Source: Maribacter algarum (ex Zhang et al. 2020) (GTDB lineage Bacteria; Bacteroidota; Bacteroidia; Flavobacteriales; Flavobacteriaceae). Taken from it: DNA of 64,000 nucleotides. Where the stretch lies: positions 868,001 through 932,000 of the forward strand of contig NZ_VATY01000001.1 of assembly GCF_005885635.1 (NCBI RefSeq). Reading direction: 5' to 3'. Both the position numbers and the translations under genes were made by a program. This document shows positions 34,060 to 43,225 of this stretch, in pieces. Position 1 is the stretch's first letter; every line of letters begins with the position of its first letter. The notes beneath the pieces are model-generated. The model made no database searches. It had not been told where the DNA came from and was given only the letters and a program-made list of their open reading frames with translations.

Positions 34060-34788
34060 TTATTCGAAGACAAGTGAACCGAAATATTCAGGGCGGTGAA
34101 AATCGGGCGTTTCAGTACCAACGGCATTCCAACTTAGGTAGTGACGTTCTGAAGTCCGGTCGCCACATTTGTAAAAATTAGCTCTGGTTTTGAGTCCTTT
34201 TAGCTGAATTCCTTCATCGGCATTCAAAATGGAAGCGGGAATAATTATAGTCATCTCCCAGGAATGGCCACCCGTTCTTTCCGCAAAGGGTTCATTCCCT
34301 AATGAGGAAGTAATTTCAATATGCTCTTTTATCTTTTCCTCATCCACAAATTGGCGCGCTCTCCTTCCAGGGCCATAGGCCAAATGAGGCATTCCAATAC
34401 AGCTGAATTCAAAATTGTAATAATTGCCATCAGCTTTTGGGTCAAAAAAGAACTCAACACAACTATCACCAGCGACACCACCATTTATGGTATCGACTTG
34501 AGCGAGTATATTCTCTTCGGTTACATAATATTTTAACCAAATCTGGTTATTGGCATGTGCGATTCTGAAATCAGCCTTTGGGGTATAGGAAAAGGTATCC
34601 CAGTTGATAATATTGATGGAATGGAGTTCCGTCTGCTCCTCAAGTAGTTCAGAAACCTGAGATAGTGTTACGTTTTTATCCGTTATGATTTCCTTTACCT
34701 TCAATTCTTTCGGTGCTTCGTTTTGTGCATTGCAACTTGCAAATATTAGGAATAAGAAGAATAGCAATGACCTCCTTTTTTTCAACAT
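34060..34788 (-). CDS. CBM9-like carbohydrate-binding lipoprotein
   Basis: The 242-residue protein has a signal sequence ending FASCNAQ and a CBM9-like jelly roll. Signs of the family are W-L-K-Y-Y-V at the first strand, SCVEFFFDPKADGNYYNFEF, and the late block WEMTIIIPASIL and RANFYKCGD. Family-9 modules bind sugar chain ends, and stand-alone versions occur in Bacteroidota carbohydrate clusters. It is transcribed separately, divergent from the PSCyt gene, with the operator-containing spacer on its 3' side. Confidence 0.82.
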   Translation of the reverse strand: MLKKRRSLLFFLFLIFASCNAQNEAPKELKVKEIITDKNVTLSQVSELLEEQTELHSINIINWDTFSYTPKADFRIAHANNQIWLKYYVTEENILAQVDTINGGVAGDSCVEFFFDPKADGNYYNFEFSCIGMPHLAYGPGRRARQFVDEEKIKEHIEITSSLGNEPFAERTGGHSWEMTIIIPASILNADEGIQLKGLKTRANFYKCGDRTSERHYLSWNAVGTETPDFHRPEYFGSLVFE

Positions 34789-34917
34789 ATCAGTTAAATT
34801 GGTTACTCCTACTGAGAATATGGCCTCCCTACTAATTTACGTATTCTTTCGTTTGCGTTGGTTTTTTTCCGTCCCAATTAAATTCGTAAATTAATTCGGG
34901 CTTAGAAATAACAACGG

Positions 34918-37452
34918 ATGACTTCCAGAGTATTTTTTCTTTTAGGTTTTAGTATGCTGCTAAGTTGTGGCCCAACTATGCCTGAAGAAGTAGAAATCGC
35001 TTATGAAGACCTTCCTGAAACCATAGACTTTAATTTTCATATACGCCCTATTCTTTCGGATCGTTGTTTCGCTTGTCACGGACCTGATGAAAAGGCACGA
35101 AAGGCAAATCTCAGACTGGATATTGAATCCAATGTTTTTTCAAAACTTGAGGACAAAGAACTGTTTCCTGTGGTAGCTGGAAAACCTGACCGAAGTGAAA
35201 TCATCAAACGTATTCTTCACGAAGACCCTGAGATGGTAATGCCTACCCCTGAATCCAAAATGAGCTTGACGAATACTGAAAAGGCCATTTTGATAAAATG
35301 GGTGGAACAAGGAGCCAAATGGAAGAACCACTGGGCTTTTGAAGCTCCTAAAAAATCAGAACTCCCCACAGTATCAAATGCAAAATGGACAAAAAGCGAG
35401 ATTGACCATTTTGTCATGAACAAACTAGATTATCTGGGATTACAACCATCCGAAGAAGCTACAAAAGAGACCTTGATAAGGCGCTTATCTCGCGACCTAA
35501 CGGGATTGCCCCCTACACCAGAACAAGTTGCTGATTTTAAAAATGATAGATCTGAAAAAGCCTACGAATTGTTAGTTGACCGTTTGCTAGCATCAAAAAG
35601 TTATGGTGAACGATGGGCCTGGGAATGGCTGGATGTGGCTCGTTATTCGGACACCAACGGATATCAGGGTGATTTTACACGTGATATGTGGCCCTGGCGC
35701 GATTGGGTCGTTCAAGCATTCAACGCCAATATGTCCTATGACGAATTTAGTATTAAACAACTTGCCGGTGATTTACTTCCAGAAGCTACCACTGAGGATA
35801 TTTTAGCAACGGCTTTTAACAGAAACCATATTTATAACACGGAAGGAGGCACCATTCCCGAAGAAACCCGTGTGGCAAATGTTTTTGACCGTACAGAAAC
35901 AACGGGAACAGTTTGGCTTGGACTTACGCTGAACTGCGTTCGATGTCATGATCATAAGTTTGACAATATCTCTCAAAAGGAATACTATCAACTTTTCGAT
36001 TATTTCAATCAAACTTCGGAAGAAGGTGGTGGTTGGGGAGGAAAAATTAAACCTTTGCTCACACTGGCTCCTGAACAAGACCAAAAAGAAATCAAGGAGC
36101 TAGAGTCCTATATAGCTACACTTTACGAAAAAGTAGAAACCTTGGAGTTGGAAAAATTTCCTCGGGCAAAAGGATTGCCTCCCTCGGAATCAGAAGTAGC
36201 AAAAAATACGGCGAACCTAGATCCCCGTATTCTTTTAAAACCACCTAAACTCCGCGGAGCAGGAGGTTTCAATCAGTTGATAAAGTACTTCAAAACGAAG
36301 GACGCCTACGGAAAAACCATCAAAAAGTTACACAAGACGTTGTCCAATTACAATGAAATCACCTCTAAACATACTCAGGTTCTGGTTATGGACGAGTTGG
36401 ACGAACCAAGAACAACTTTTGTGCTGGACAGAGGTGGCTATCAAACGCCAATCCTAACGGATACCATTCGACCTGATGTACCAAAATTGCTTCCACCTTT
36501 AAAGGATGTTTCAGAGAATAATCGCTTAGCCTTGGCAAAATGGTTATTTGCTAAAGAGCAACCACTTACTGCGCGAGTTACAGTAAATCGATATTGGCAG
36601 GCTTTCTTCGGAAATGGTATCGTTAAAACTGCGGAGGATTTTGGGGTGCAGGGTTCGCTTCCTACACACCCTGATCTATTGGATTGGTTAGCTACCGATT
36701 TTCAAGAAAATGGATGGGACCTAAAACGTCTTTTCAAACAAATTGTAATGAGTGCAACATATAGACAGTCATCGAAGGTTTCTGAAGAACTTCTGGAAAT
36801 TGATCCTGAAAACGTCTATTTGGCAAGGGCTACAAGAATGCGCCTACCATCTTGGATGCTTCGTGACCAAGCACTATTCGTGAGCGGAATGTTAAAGGAT
36901 TCGATTGGAGGAGTTCCTGTTAAACCCTACCAACCCGAAGGCATTTGGGATGAAGCTACCTTTGGTTTCGTAAAGTACGAACAAGATACAGGCGATAATT
37001 TATATCGAAGAAGCTTGTATACGTTTTGGCGGAGAATTGTTGGACCCACCTTTTTGTTTGACAATGCCTCAAGACAAGTCTGTACCGTACGTACTCTAAA
37101 AACAAATTCTCCCTTACATGCTTTGACCACTTTAAATGACATCACCTTTACCGAGGCGAGTCGTGTCATTGCAGAACGCATTTTGAGCCATTCCGTTGAT
37201 GATAAAAAACGATTGCAATACGGATTCAAACTGCTCACTTCTAGAAATGCAAGCTCAGATGAAATCGACATACTTCTTAACCGACTTGCTTCACTCCGAA
37301 ATACATATTCGAAAGATAGATCCGCAGCAAAAGAGATTACCAGTATTGGGGAGTATCGAACCAATAGTGACTTAGATTTAACCGATTATGCTTCTTACGC
37401 GGTACTGAGTTCACTACTTTTAAATTTGGATGAAACCATAACGCGGCAGTAG
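34918..37452 (+). CDS. PSCyt1-DUF1549-DUF1553 (PSD1) lipoprotein with c-type haem site
   Basis: The 844-residue protein has a lipobox (MLLSC, cysteine 17) and a planctomycete-type cytochrome c domain with CFACHG at 50-55. DUF1549 follows (about 145-350, including ERWAWEWLDVARYSDTNGYQ and LGLTLNCVRCHDHKFD, a second CxxCH), then DUF1553 (about 520-790, including ARVTVNRYWQAFFGNGIV and the C-terminal SPLHALTTLNDITF). Genes of this type are numerous in Planctomycetes and Verrucomicrobia and form an obligate pair with DUF1501, as here. They are thought to act in extracytoplasmic carbohydrate oxidation, without a proven reaction. Confidence 0.92.
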   Translation: MTSRVFFLLGFSMLLSCGPTMPEEVEIAYEDLPETIDFNFHIRPILSDRCFACHGPDEKARKANLRLDIESNVFSKLEDKELFPVVAGKPDRSEIIKRILHEDPEMVMPTPESKMSLTNTEKAILIKWVEQGAKWKNHWAFEAPKKSELPTVSNAKWTKSEIDHFVMNKLDYLGLQPSEEATKETLIRRLSRDLTGLPPTPEQVADFKNDRSEKAYELLVDRLLASKSYGERWAWEWLDVARYSDTNGYQGDFTRDMWPWRDWVVQAFNANMSYDEFSIKQLAGDLLPEATTEDILATAFNRNHIYNTEGGTIPEETRVANVFDRTETTGTVWLGLTLNCVRCHDHKFDNISQKEYYQLFDYFNQTSEEGGGWGGKIKPLLTLAPEQDQKEIKELESYIATLYEKVETLELEKFPRAKGLPPSESEVAKNTANLDPRILLKPPKLRGAGGFNQLIKYFKTKDAYGKTIKKLHKTLSNYNEITSKHTQVLVMDELDEPRTTFVLDRGGYQTPILTDTIRPDVPKLLPPLKDVSENNRLALAKWLFAKEQPLTARVTVNRYWQAFFGNGIVKTAEDFGVQGSLPTHPDLLDWLATDFQENGWDLKRLFKQIVMSATYRQSSKVSEELLEIDPENVYLARATRMRLPSWMLRDQALFVSGMLKDSIGGVPVKPYQPEGIWDEATFGFVKYEQDTGDNLYRRSLYTFWRRIVGPTFLFDNASRQVCTVRTLKTNSPLHALTTLNDITFTEASRVIAERILSHSVDDKKRLQYGFKLLTSRNASSDEIDILLNRLASLRNTYSKDRSAAKEITSIGEYRTNSDLDLTDYASYAVLSSLLLNLDETITRQ

Positions 37453-38937
37453 ATGGATAAAAAAATTCGACATCCTTTTGAGGAATTCCAAGCAGCTATG
37501 ACCCGAAGAAGTTTTTTCGGAAAAACTGCCATGGGAATCGGCGGGATGGCTCTTGGAAATCTATTGAACCCGCTGTCAGCATTTGGGATGGATTCCGTTC
37601 AGAGAAAAACTCTTAAAAATGGACTTGGGCTTCCCCATTTTGCGCCAAAGGCAAAACGTGTTATCTATCTTTTTCAAAATGGCGCTCCGTCACATGTAGA
37701 CCTTTTTGACTACAAACCGATGCTCCGTAAATGGCATGGCACCCAGATTCCGGATTCGCTCACCGAAGGAAAACGATTTTCCACAATGACAGGCGAGCAA
37801 GCCGCTCGACCCATAATTGGTGAAATAAGCAATTTCGAGCAACATGGTCAAAGTGGTGCGTGGGTCTCTGATTTTATGCCCGAAACGGCCAAGGTTGTCG
37901 ACGACCTTTGTTTTATAAAATCGATGTACACTGAATCGGTAAACCATGCACCAGCAATCACTTTCTTCTTAACAGGTTCAGAACAACCTGGAAGACCAAG
38001 TATGGGTTCTTGGTTGACCTACGGATTAGGAACAACCGCAAAAGATCTTCCTGATTTTGTTGCAATGACCTCGAGAGACAAAGAGGCAAGTTGCGGACAA
38101 ATTTTCTATGATTATTATTGGGGAAGTGGATTTCTCCCAACCAAATTCCAAGGCGTAAAATTTCGAGGTGGTGGTGACCCGGTTTTGTATTTGAAAAACC
38201 CCGAAGGAGTCAGTCGTGAAATGCGTCGCAAGATTTTAGACGACATGCAAGCGCTAAATGAAATCAACCACAATCAATACGGAGACCCAGAAATCAATAC
38301 CCGGATTGCCCAGTACGAAATGGCATACAAAATGCAAATGAGCGTACCCGAACTCACCGACTTCTCCGATGAACCTCAGCATATTTTAGAAATGTATGGC
38401 CCTGATGTGCATCGTAAGGGAAGCTTCGCTTACAATTGTCTCATGGCACGTAGATTGGCCGAACGTGATGTGCGTTTCATACAATGTATGCACGCAGGGT
38501 GGGATCAACATACCAACCTCAATCATCAATTAAAGATACAATGTCAAGATACCGACCAGCCAAGTGCCGCCCTGGTAAAGGACTTAAAACAAAGGGGGAT
38601 GTTGGAAGATACCTTGGTCATTTGGGGTGGTGAATTTGGACGTACGCCATTCCTTCAAGGGAATATTAAAGATGTTAAAAACTGGGGACGTGACCATCAT
38701 CCCTATGTATTTACGGTTTGGATGGCTGGCGCCGGTGTAAAACCCGGTTTCACTTACGGGGCATCCGATGATTTCGGATTTAATCCCGTAGAGGGCAATG
38801 TGCATGTGCATGATTTTCAAGCCACCGTTATGCATCTATTGGGTATCGATCACGAACAGTTTACGTTTAAGCATCAAGGAAGACGTTACCGATTGACCGA
38901 TGTTCATGGTAATGTAGTCAAAGATATTTTAAGCTAA
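37453..38937 (+). CDS. Tat-exported DUF1501 protein
   Basis: The 494-residue protein begins one base after the PSD1 stop. It carries a textbook Tat signal, TRRSFFGKTAMG (residues 17-28), followed by a hydrophobic stretch. DUF1501 has an alkaline-phosphatase/sulfatase-like fold; conserved metal-site segments are visible as FQNGAPSHVDLFDYKP, MHAGWDQHTNL, WGGEFGRTPF and GRDHHPYVFTVW. No substrate is known. The strict pairing with PSD1 suggests both act on the same extracytoplasmic compound. Confidence 0.93.
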   Translation: MDKKIRHPFEEFQAAMTRRSFFGKTAMGIGGMALGNLLNPLSAFGMDSVQRKTLKNGLGLPHFAPKAKRVIYLFQNGAPSHVDLFDYKPMLRKWHGTQIPDSLTEGKRFSTMTGEQAARPIIGEISNFEQHGQSGAWVSDFMPETAKVVDDLCFIKSMYTESVNHAPAITFFLTGSEQPGRPSMGSWLTYGLGTTAKDLPDFVAMTSRDKEASCGQIFYDYYWGSGFLPTKFQGVKFRGGGDPVLYLKNPEGVSREMRRKILDDMQALNEINHNQYGDPEINTRIAQYEMAYKMQMSVPELTDFSDEPQHILEMYGPDVHRKGSFAYNCLMARRLAERDVRFIQCMHAGWDQHTNLNHQLKIQCQDTDQPSAALVKDLKQRGMLEDTLVIWGGEFGRTPFLQGNIKDVKNWGRDHHPYVFTVWMAGAGVKPGFTYGASDDFGFNPVEGNVHVHDFQATVMHLLGIDHEQFTFKHQGRRYRLTDVHGNVVKDILS

Positions 38938-38961
38938 ATTAGAACCTATAAAACCGAACAA

Positions 38962-39297
38962 ATGAATAGACAATGCCTAGCCTTAGATTTAAAAGATGAC
39001 CCAACTCTAATTGCCAAATACGAAGAATACCATAGAAATGTATGGCCTGAAATTTTAGATAGTCTCCGTGATTCAGGAATAACTCATATGGAAATCTATC
39101 GTGTTTCAAATCGACTCTTTATGATTATCGAAACGACTGACGATTTTTCATTTGAAAAGAAAGCCCAAATGGATGCCGATAATGCAAGGGTACAAGATTG
39201 GGAAGTTCTAATGTGGGATTATCAGCAAGCCCTACCTATTGCCAAACCTGGGGAAAAATGGCAGCCTATGGAAAAGATATTTGATTTTAGTACTTGA
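38962..39297 (+). CDS. L-rhamnose mutarotase-like protein (DUF718)
   Basis: The 111-residue protein fits the RhaM/DUF718 family in length and motifs: Y-E-x-Y-H-R-N-V-W-P-E-I, GITHMEIYRVSNRLFMIIE and the C-terminal W-Q-P-M-E-K-I-F. These include the histidine and tyrosine implicated in anomer interconversion. It catalyses exchange between alpha and beta anomers of L-rhamnose or, in some members, L-fucose. It lacks a signal peptide and starts 25 bases after DUF1501. It suggests that a 6-deoxyhexose is released nearby, but no rhamnose isomerase or kinase is in the window. Confidence 0.85.
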   Translation: MNRQCLALDLKDDPTLIAKYEEYHRNVWPEILDSLRDSGITHMEIYRVSNRLFMIIETTDDFSFEKKAQMDADNARVQDWEVLMWDYQQALPIAKPGEKWQPMEKIFDFST

Positions 39298-39402
39298 GCC
39301 CAATTTTGAATGAGGGCACTAATCCCTCTTATTTTTCATATATTTAAAGGAATCGTTTTATCCTTAAAAACGTATTGATTTACATACGTCAACCAACCAC
39401 AT

Positions 39403-40788
39403 ATGAACTTAAATTCTCAGCTCAAACCAGAGCATCTAATCAACAAAATTGACAACTTATGGTCTTTGTCAGGGGGTAAGCTCAAAAGCATGACTTCCTC
39501 TTTGAAAGGGGCTGAAGGTTCGCCAGTGGTTACCGTCAATGGAACCTATAAACCGAGAAGCTGGACCGATTGGACACAAGGTTTTCAATTTGGCTCCGAA
39601 TTGTTCCAATACAATGCGACGGGCGATTCATATTTTCTTGACTTGGCAATAGACAACATTAAAAGCAAAATGACCTCTCATGTGAGCCATTTTGGCGTTC
39701 ATGACCACGGTTTCAATAATTTAAGCACCTATGGGAATCTGCTTAGACTAATGAACGAAGGAAAAATCCCTAAAGATTCATGGCTGGAGAATTACTGTGT
39801 TTTAGCATTGCAACTTTCCGCATCTGTTCAAGCCCAACGCTGGACTTCCATACCTGAAGGAGGGTTTATTTATTCCTTTAACGGTCCACATTCTTTATTC
39901 GTAGATACAGTTCGCACAATTCGAATTATGGTTGCGGGTCACTTACTAGGTCATCATTCTTCCGGAGAAAATGATATCAAAATAAGTTTGTTGAAACGTG
40001 CTTATCAGCATGCCTTGGCAACCGCAAAGTATTCAGTGTATTATGGGGAAGGCCGCGATAGTTATGATATTTGGGGACGTACCGCCCACGAGGCTATTTT
40101 TAATACCAACGATGGGAATTTCCGCTCCCCTTCCACCCAACAAGGCTACAGCGGTTTCTCAACTTGGACTCGTGGATTAGCATGGGCCATGCTTGGGTTT
40201 ACGGAGCAACTTGAGTTTTTACAAAGCCAAGACAGTTTGCCCGAATTTGAAGAATTGGGAGGCAAGGCGCATTTAGAAAAAGTCTTTCTTAAGGCTGCAA
40301 AAGCTACATGTGATTTTTATATAGATCATACCACTGTTGACGGAATTCCCTATTGGGACACCGGTGCCCCAGGCTTAGTTCATTTACCGAATTGGCAAAA
40401 AGAAAAGTCAGACCCATTCAACGACTTCGAACCTATTGATAGTTCGGCAGCAGCAATTGGAGCGCAAGGCTTATTACGTTTGGGCAACTATCTCAAAAAA
40501 GATAGTTCTGCCGAAGCCGATAAATATTGGGCTGCAGGACTTACCGTAGCAAATACATTGTTCGATGAACCCTATTTAAGCTCTGATACGAAACATCAAG
40601 GCTTAATTCTACATAGCATCTATCATCGCCCCAACGGCTGGGACCATATCCCAGAAAATAGCAAGATTCCAAACGGAGAAGCTTGCATGTGGGGTGATTA
40701 TCACGCTAGGGAATTGGCGCATTATTTAAATGAAGTCATCAAAGAGGAATCTTATTATACTTTTTTTAAAGGCATAGCATCTAAGTAA
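39403..40788 (+). CDS. Cytoplasmic GH88-like unsaturated glucuronyl hydrolase
   Basis: The 461-residue alpha/alpha-barrel protein has no signal peptide. GH88 hallmarks are present: the two catalytic-type aspartates D101 in HDHGF and D168 in FVDTVRT, the GYSGFSTWTRGLAWAMLGF block, DSSAAAIGAQGLL and GDYHARELAHYL. GH88 enzymes hydrate the 4,5-unsaturated uronic acid left by polysaccharide lyases. At 461 residues it is longer than the usual 370-400 and looks divergent. It begins the operon with the Old Yellow Enzyme, SDR and symporter genes, pointing to import of an unsaturated disaccharide. Its one-base overlap with the next gene shows tight coupling. Confidence 0.8.
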   Translation: MNLNSQLKPEHLINKIDNLWSLSGGKLKSMTSSLKGAEGSPVVTVNGTYKPRSWTDWTQGFQFGSELFQYNATGDSYFLDLAIDNIKSKMTSHVSHFGVHDHGFNNLSTYGNLLRLMNEGKIPKDSWLENYCVLALQLSASVQAQRWTSIPEGGFIYSFNGPHSLFVDTVRTIRIMVAGHLLGHHSSGENDIKISLLKRAYQHALATAKYSVYYGEGRDSYDIWGRTAHEAIFNTNDGNFRSPSTQQGYSGFSTWTRGLAWAMLGFTEQLEFLQSQDSLPEFEELGGKAHLEKVFLKAAKATCDFYIDHTTVDGIPYWDTGAPGLVHLPNWQKEKSDPFNDFEPIDSSAAAIGAQGLLRLGNYLKKDSSAEADKYWAAGLTVANTLFDEPYLSSDTKHQGLILHSIYHRPNGWDHIPENSKIPNGEACMWGDYHARELAHYLNEVIKEESYYTFFKGIASK

Positions 40789-42230
40789 TGGCCAAACAAA
40801 AAATCACTCGTGTTGCTCAATTGAAATCTGCCACGGATTTTACAGAACATCTATCAGCCATTGGAACCGATTTGCCATTTAAAGAACATTTAAGTGCACC
40901 TGGGAAATCTAGTTTGGGACAATCTTTTCAACTAAAATCTGGTCAGATTATTGGAAATCGATTTTGTATTCTTCCTATGGAAGGCTGGGATGGCACAACC
41001 GATGGTCTCCCAACCGAAAACACAAAAAGAAGATGGCATAATTTCGCCATTAGTGGAGCCAAGTTATTATGGGGCTGTGAAGCGGTTGCTGTTTGCCCTG
41101 ATGGAAGGGCCAATCCGAATCAACTCATGATTAATGAGCAAAATCTGCAGGCTTTTAAGGATTTGTATGCTGATTTGGTCTCTGATCATGAAAAGAAGTT
41201 CGGGGCAACTTCTGACTTATTAATAGGATTACAATTGACTCATTCGGGAAGATTCGCAATTCCAGATCGTGACCGGATTCGAAAACCAAAAACCCTATAT
41301 CGTCACTCTTTACTTGACAAAAAATTCAATCTCCCTGAAGACCATAAGCTGATGACCGATGCAGAAATCGACCAGTTAGTCGATGATTTCGTGAAAGCAG
41401 CAAGTCTTGCAAAAGAAGCAGGATTCCAATTTGTAGATGTCAAGCATTGCCATGGCTATTTAGGGCACGAATTTCTAAGTGCCAAGACAAGGGAAGGCAA
41501 GTATGGTGGTTCGCTTAAAAATAGAATGCGTTTTTTAACTTCAGTTGTTGAAGGTATTCGAGCTACCAGTAATATTCCTGTGGCAGTGCGATTGAGTGCA
41601 TTCGATTTTATTCCCTACAAGAAAAATGAATCTAATATTGGAATTCCCGAAGAAGTAAACCATGCGTATACTGAAGCATTTGGAGGAGATACCAAAGGAA
41701 CAGGTATAGATATCTCCGAAGTCTTTGAAATGCTAGGTTATTTTGAGGACTTAGGTATTGAATTGGTATGCATCACAGCAGGAAGCCCTTACTATGTGCC
41801 ACATATACAGCGCCCTGCCATTTTTCCACCATCTGATGGTTATCTTCCTCCTGAAGATCCATTGGTAGGTGTTGCCAGACAGATTCAAATTACGGATAAA
41901 GTCAAAAAGAAGTTTCCAAAACTTGTGATAGTTGGTTCTGCTTATTCCTATCTTCAAGAGTGGCTTCCGAATGTTGCCGAGGCGGTTATTGATGAAAATG
42001 GAGCGGACTTCATTGGTTTAGGACGTATGGTATTGAGTTACCCTGAAATGCCTGATGATATATTGAAAGGTAATCAGTTGGTTCGAGGAAGTATTTGTAG
42101 AACATTTTCTGACTGTACCACAGCTCCTAGAATAGGAATGATTTCAGGTTGTTTTCCATTGGATTCCTATTACAAAAAAATGCCTGAGGCCGCAGAATTG
42201 AAAGCATATAAAAAAGAGGCACGACTATGA
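40788..42230 (+). CDS. Old Yellow Enzyme-family NADH:flavin oxidoreductase
   Basis: The 480-residue protein is an FMN-dependent TIM barrel. Recognisable motifs are LQLTHSGRFAIPD, the catalytic segment VKHCHGYLGHEFLS, the FMN-binding GGSLKNRMRFL and the phosphate-binding segment IGLGRMVLSYPEMP. It lacks the second FAD/NADH domain of larger dienoyl-CoA reductases but has about 70 residues before the barrel. OYE enzymes reduce activated alkenes; an unsaturated or keto sugar from the GH88 enzyme is a possible substrate, by context. A cysteine-rich C-terminal segment (RGSICRTFSDCTTAPR) could hold a metal cluster only partly. Confidence 0.83.
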   Translation: MAKQKITRVAQLKSATDFTEHLSAIGTDLPFKEHLSAPGKSSLGQSFQLKSGQIIGNRFCILPMEGWDGTTDGLPTENTKRRWHNFAISGAKLLWGCEAVAVCPDGRANPNQLMINEQNLQAFKDLYADLVSDHEKKFGATSDLLIGLQLTHSGRFAIPDRDRIRKPKTLYRHSLLDKKFNLPEDHKLMTDAEIDQLVDDFVKAASLAKEAGFQFVDVKHCHGYLGHEFLSAKTREGKYGGSLKNRMRFLTSVVEGIRATSNIPVAVRLSAFDFIPYKKNESNIGIPEEVNHAYTEAFGGDTKGTGIDISEVFEMLGYFEDLGIELVCITAGSPYYVPHIQRPAIFPPSDGYLPPEDPLVGVARQIQITDKVKKKFPKLVIVGSAYSYLQEWLPNVAEAVIDENGADFIGLGRMVLSYPEMPDDILKGNQLVRGSICRTFSDCTTAPRIGMISGCFPLDSYYKKMPEAAELKAYKKEARL

Positions 42231-42997
42231 AAAAAAATGTCTTGATTACCGGAGGGTCTCGCGGAATAGGCCTAGGCATCGCAAAAGAATTGGCTGCCTT
42301 AGGTTGCAATTTGGCCATTAACGGGGTTCGGCCCGAAGACGAAGTAAAGGAAACACTAGATATGCTCAGGCAATCAGGAACTAAGGCAATTTATTGTCAG
42401 GGTGATGTTTCTTCTGCAGGTGATAGAAGTAAGATTATCCAAGGAGTTCTGGATGAATTCAAGTCCATCAATGTGCTCGTAAATAATGCTGGGGTCGCTC
42501 CTAAAAATAGAGCAGACCTGCTTGATGTTTCAGAAGAGAGTTATGACCGCTTGATGAATATAAATCTCAGAGGGCCATTTTTCCTGACCCAAATGGTAGC
42601 AAAGCATATGGCTTCACAAAAGGCAAACGATTCGGATTTTCAAGGGAGTATCATCAATATTTCTTCGGTAAGTGCAATTATGGCCTCGCCAAATCGGGGA
42701 GAATACTGTATTTCCAAAGCGGGTATGAGTATGATGACCAAATTGTTCGCCGTAAAACTAGGGGAGCACGACATTCCTGTATATGAAGTACAGCCTGGAG
42801 TTATTAAGACAGATATGACCACGGCAGTTCAGGAAAAATATGAAAAACAAGTTACTCAAGGGCTCACAATAGAGCCACGTTTGGGATTTCCCGAAGATGT
42901 GGGCAAAGTGGTAGGCGCAATTGTTGAAAATAAAATTCCCTACGCAACGGGGCAGGTTTTTACCATTGACGGTGGTCTATCACTTCTTAGATTTTAA
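42227..42997 (+). CDS. Short-chain dehydrogenase/reductase
   Basis: The 256-residue classical SDR has TGGSRGIG (residues 7-14), NNAGVAP, the serine in NISSVSA and YCISK with the catalytic tyrosine and lysine. It resembles 3-oxoacyl-ACP reductase-like enzymes used on sugars and polyols in catabolic operons. The start overlaps the OYE stop by four bases (ATGA). It probably interconverts a keto group and hydroxyl on a sugar acid in the same cytosolic route; cofactor preference cannot be read with confidence. Confidence 0.88.
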   Translation: MKKNVLITGGSRGIGLGIAKELAALGCNLAINGVRPEDEVKETLDMLRQSGTKAIYCQGDVSSAGDRSKIIQGVLDEFKSINVLVNNAGVAPKNRADLLDVSEESYDRLMNINLRGPFFLTQMVAKHMASQKANDSDFQGSIINISSVSAIMASPNRGEYCISKAGMSMMTKLFAVKLGEHDIPVYEVQPGVIKTDMTTAVQEKYEKQVTQGLTIEPRLGFPEDVGKVVGAIVENKIPYATGQVFTIDGGLSLLRF

Positions 42998-43000
42998 AAT

Positions 43001-43225
43001 ATGAAAAGTTCAAAACGCACACGACTTTTACTCATTTTGGATTTAATAGCCATTGGCTTGGTCATCGCGACATTCAGCCCTCTGGTCATTCCTGTGAATG
43101 AATCAAATCCAAGTTGGTATGGTATTCCATTTACGCTTTGGTCGAGTTTTTTGATAAGTGTACTTTTTGTTGTTTTGGCATATTTGGTATCCCTCGTAAA
43201 TAAAGAAAAGAAGCATGCTGACTAA
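43001..43225 (+). CDS. Small two-helix membrane protein (DUF3311-like symporter partner)
   Basis: The 74-residue protein has two hydrophobic helices (about 10-30 and 44-66) joined by a loop with NESNPSWYGIPFTLW, matching the N-x-x-x-P-x-x-x-G-I-P-F pattern of DUF3311 subunits that accompany SSS symporters. It overlaps the symporter gene by eleven bases. It is probably a small subunit needed for assembly or function of the adjacent transporter. Confidence 0.7.
   Translation: MKSSKRTRLLLILDLIAIGLVIATFSPLVIPVNESNPSWYGIPFTLWSSFLISVLFVVLAYLVSLVNKEKKHAD

Noticed and set aside
34833-34893. Nine-base perfect inverted repeat (TAATTTACG at 34833, CGTAAATTA at 34885)
   Set aside because: The arms are 43 bases apart in AT-rich sequence upstream of the PSD1 gene and have no LacI- or ArsR-like layout, so chance is likely.
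39376-39394. Imperfect palindrome (TTGATTTAC / ATACGTCAA) before the GH88 gene as an operator
   Set aside because: Only about six of nine positions match, and it lacks the TGTGTACG core of the two accepted sites.
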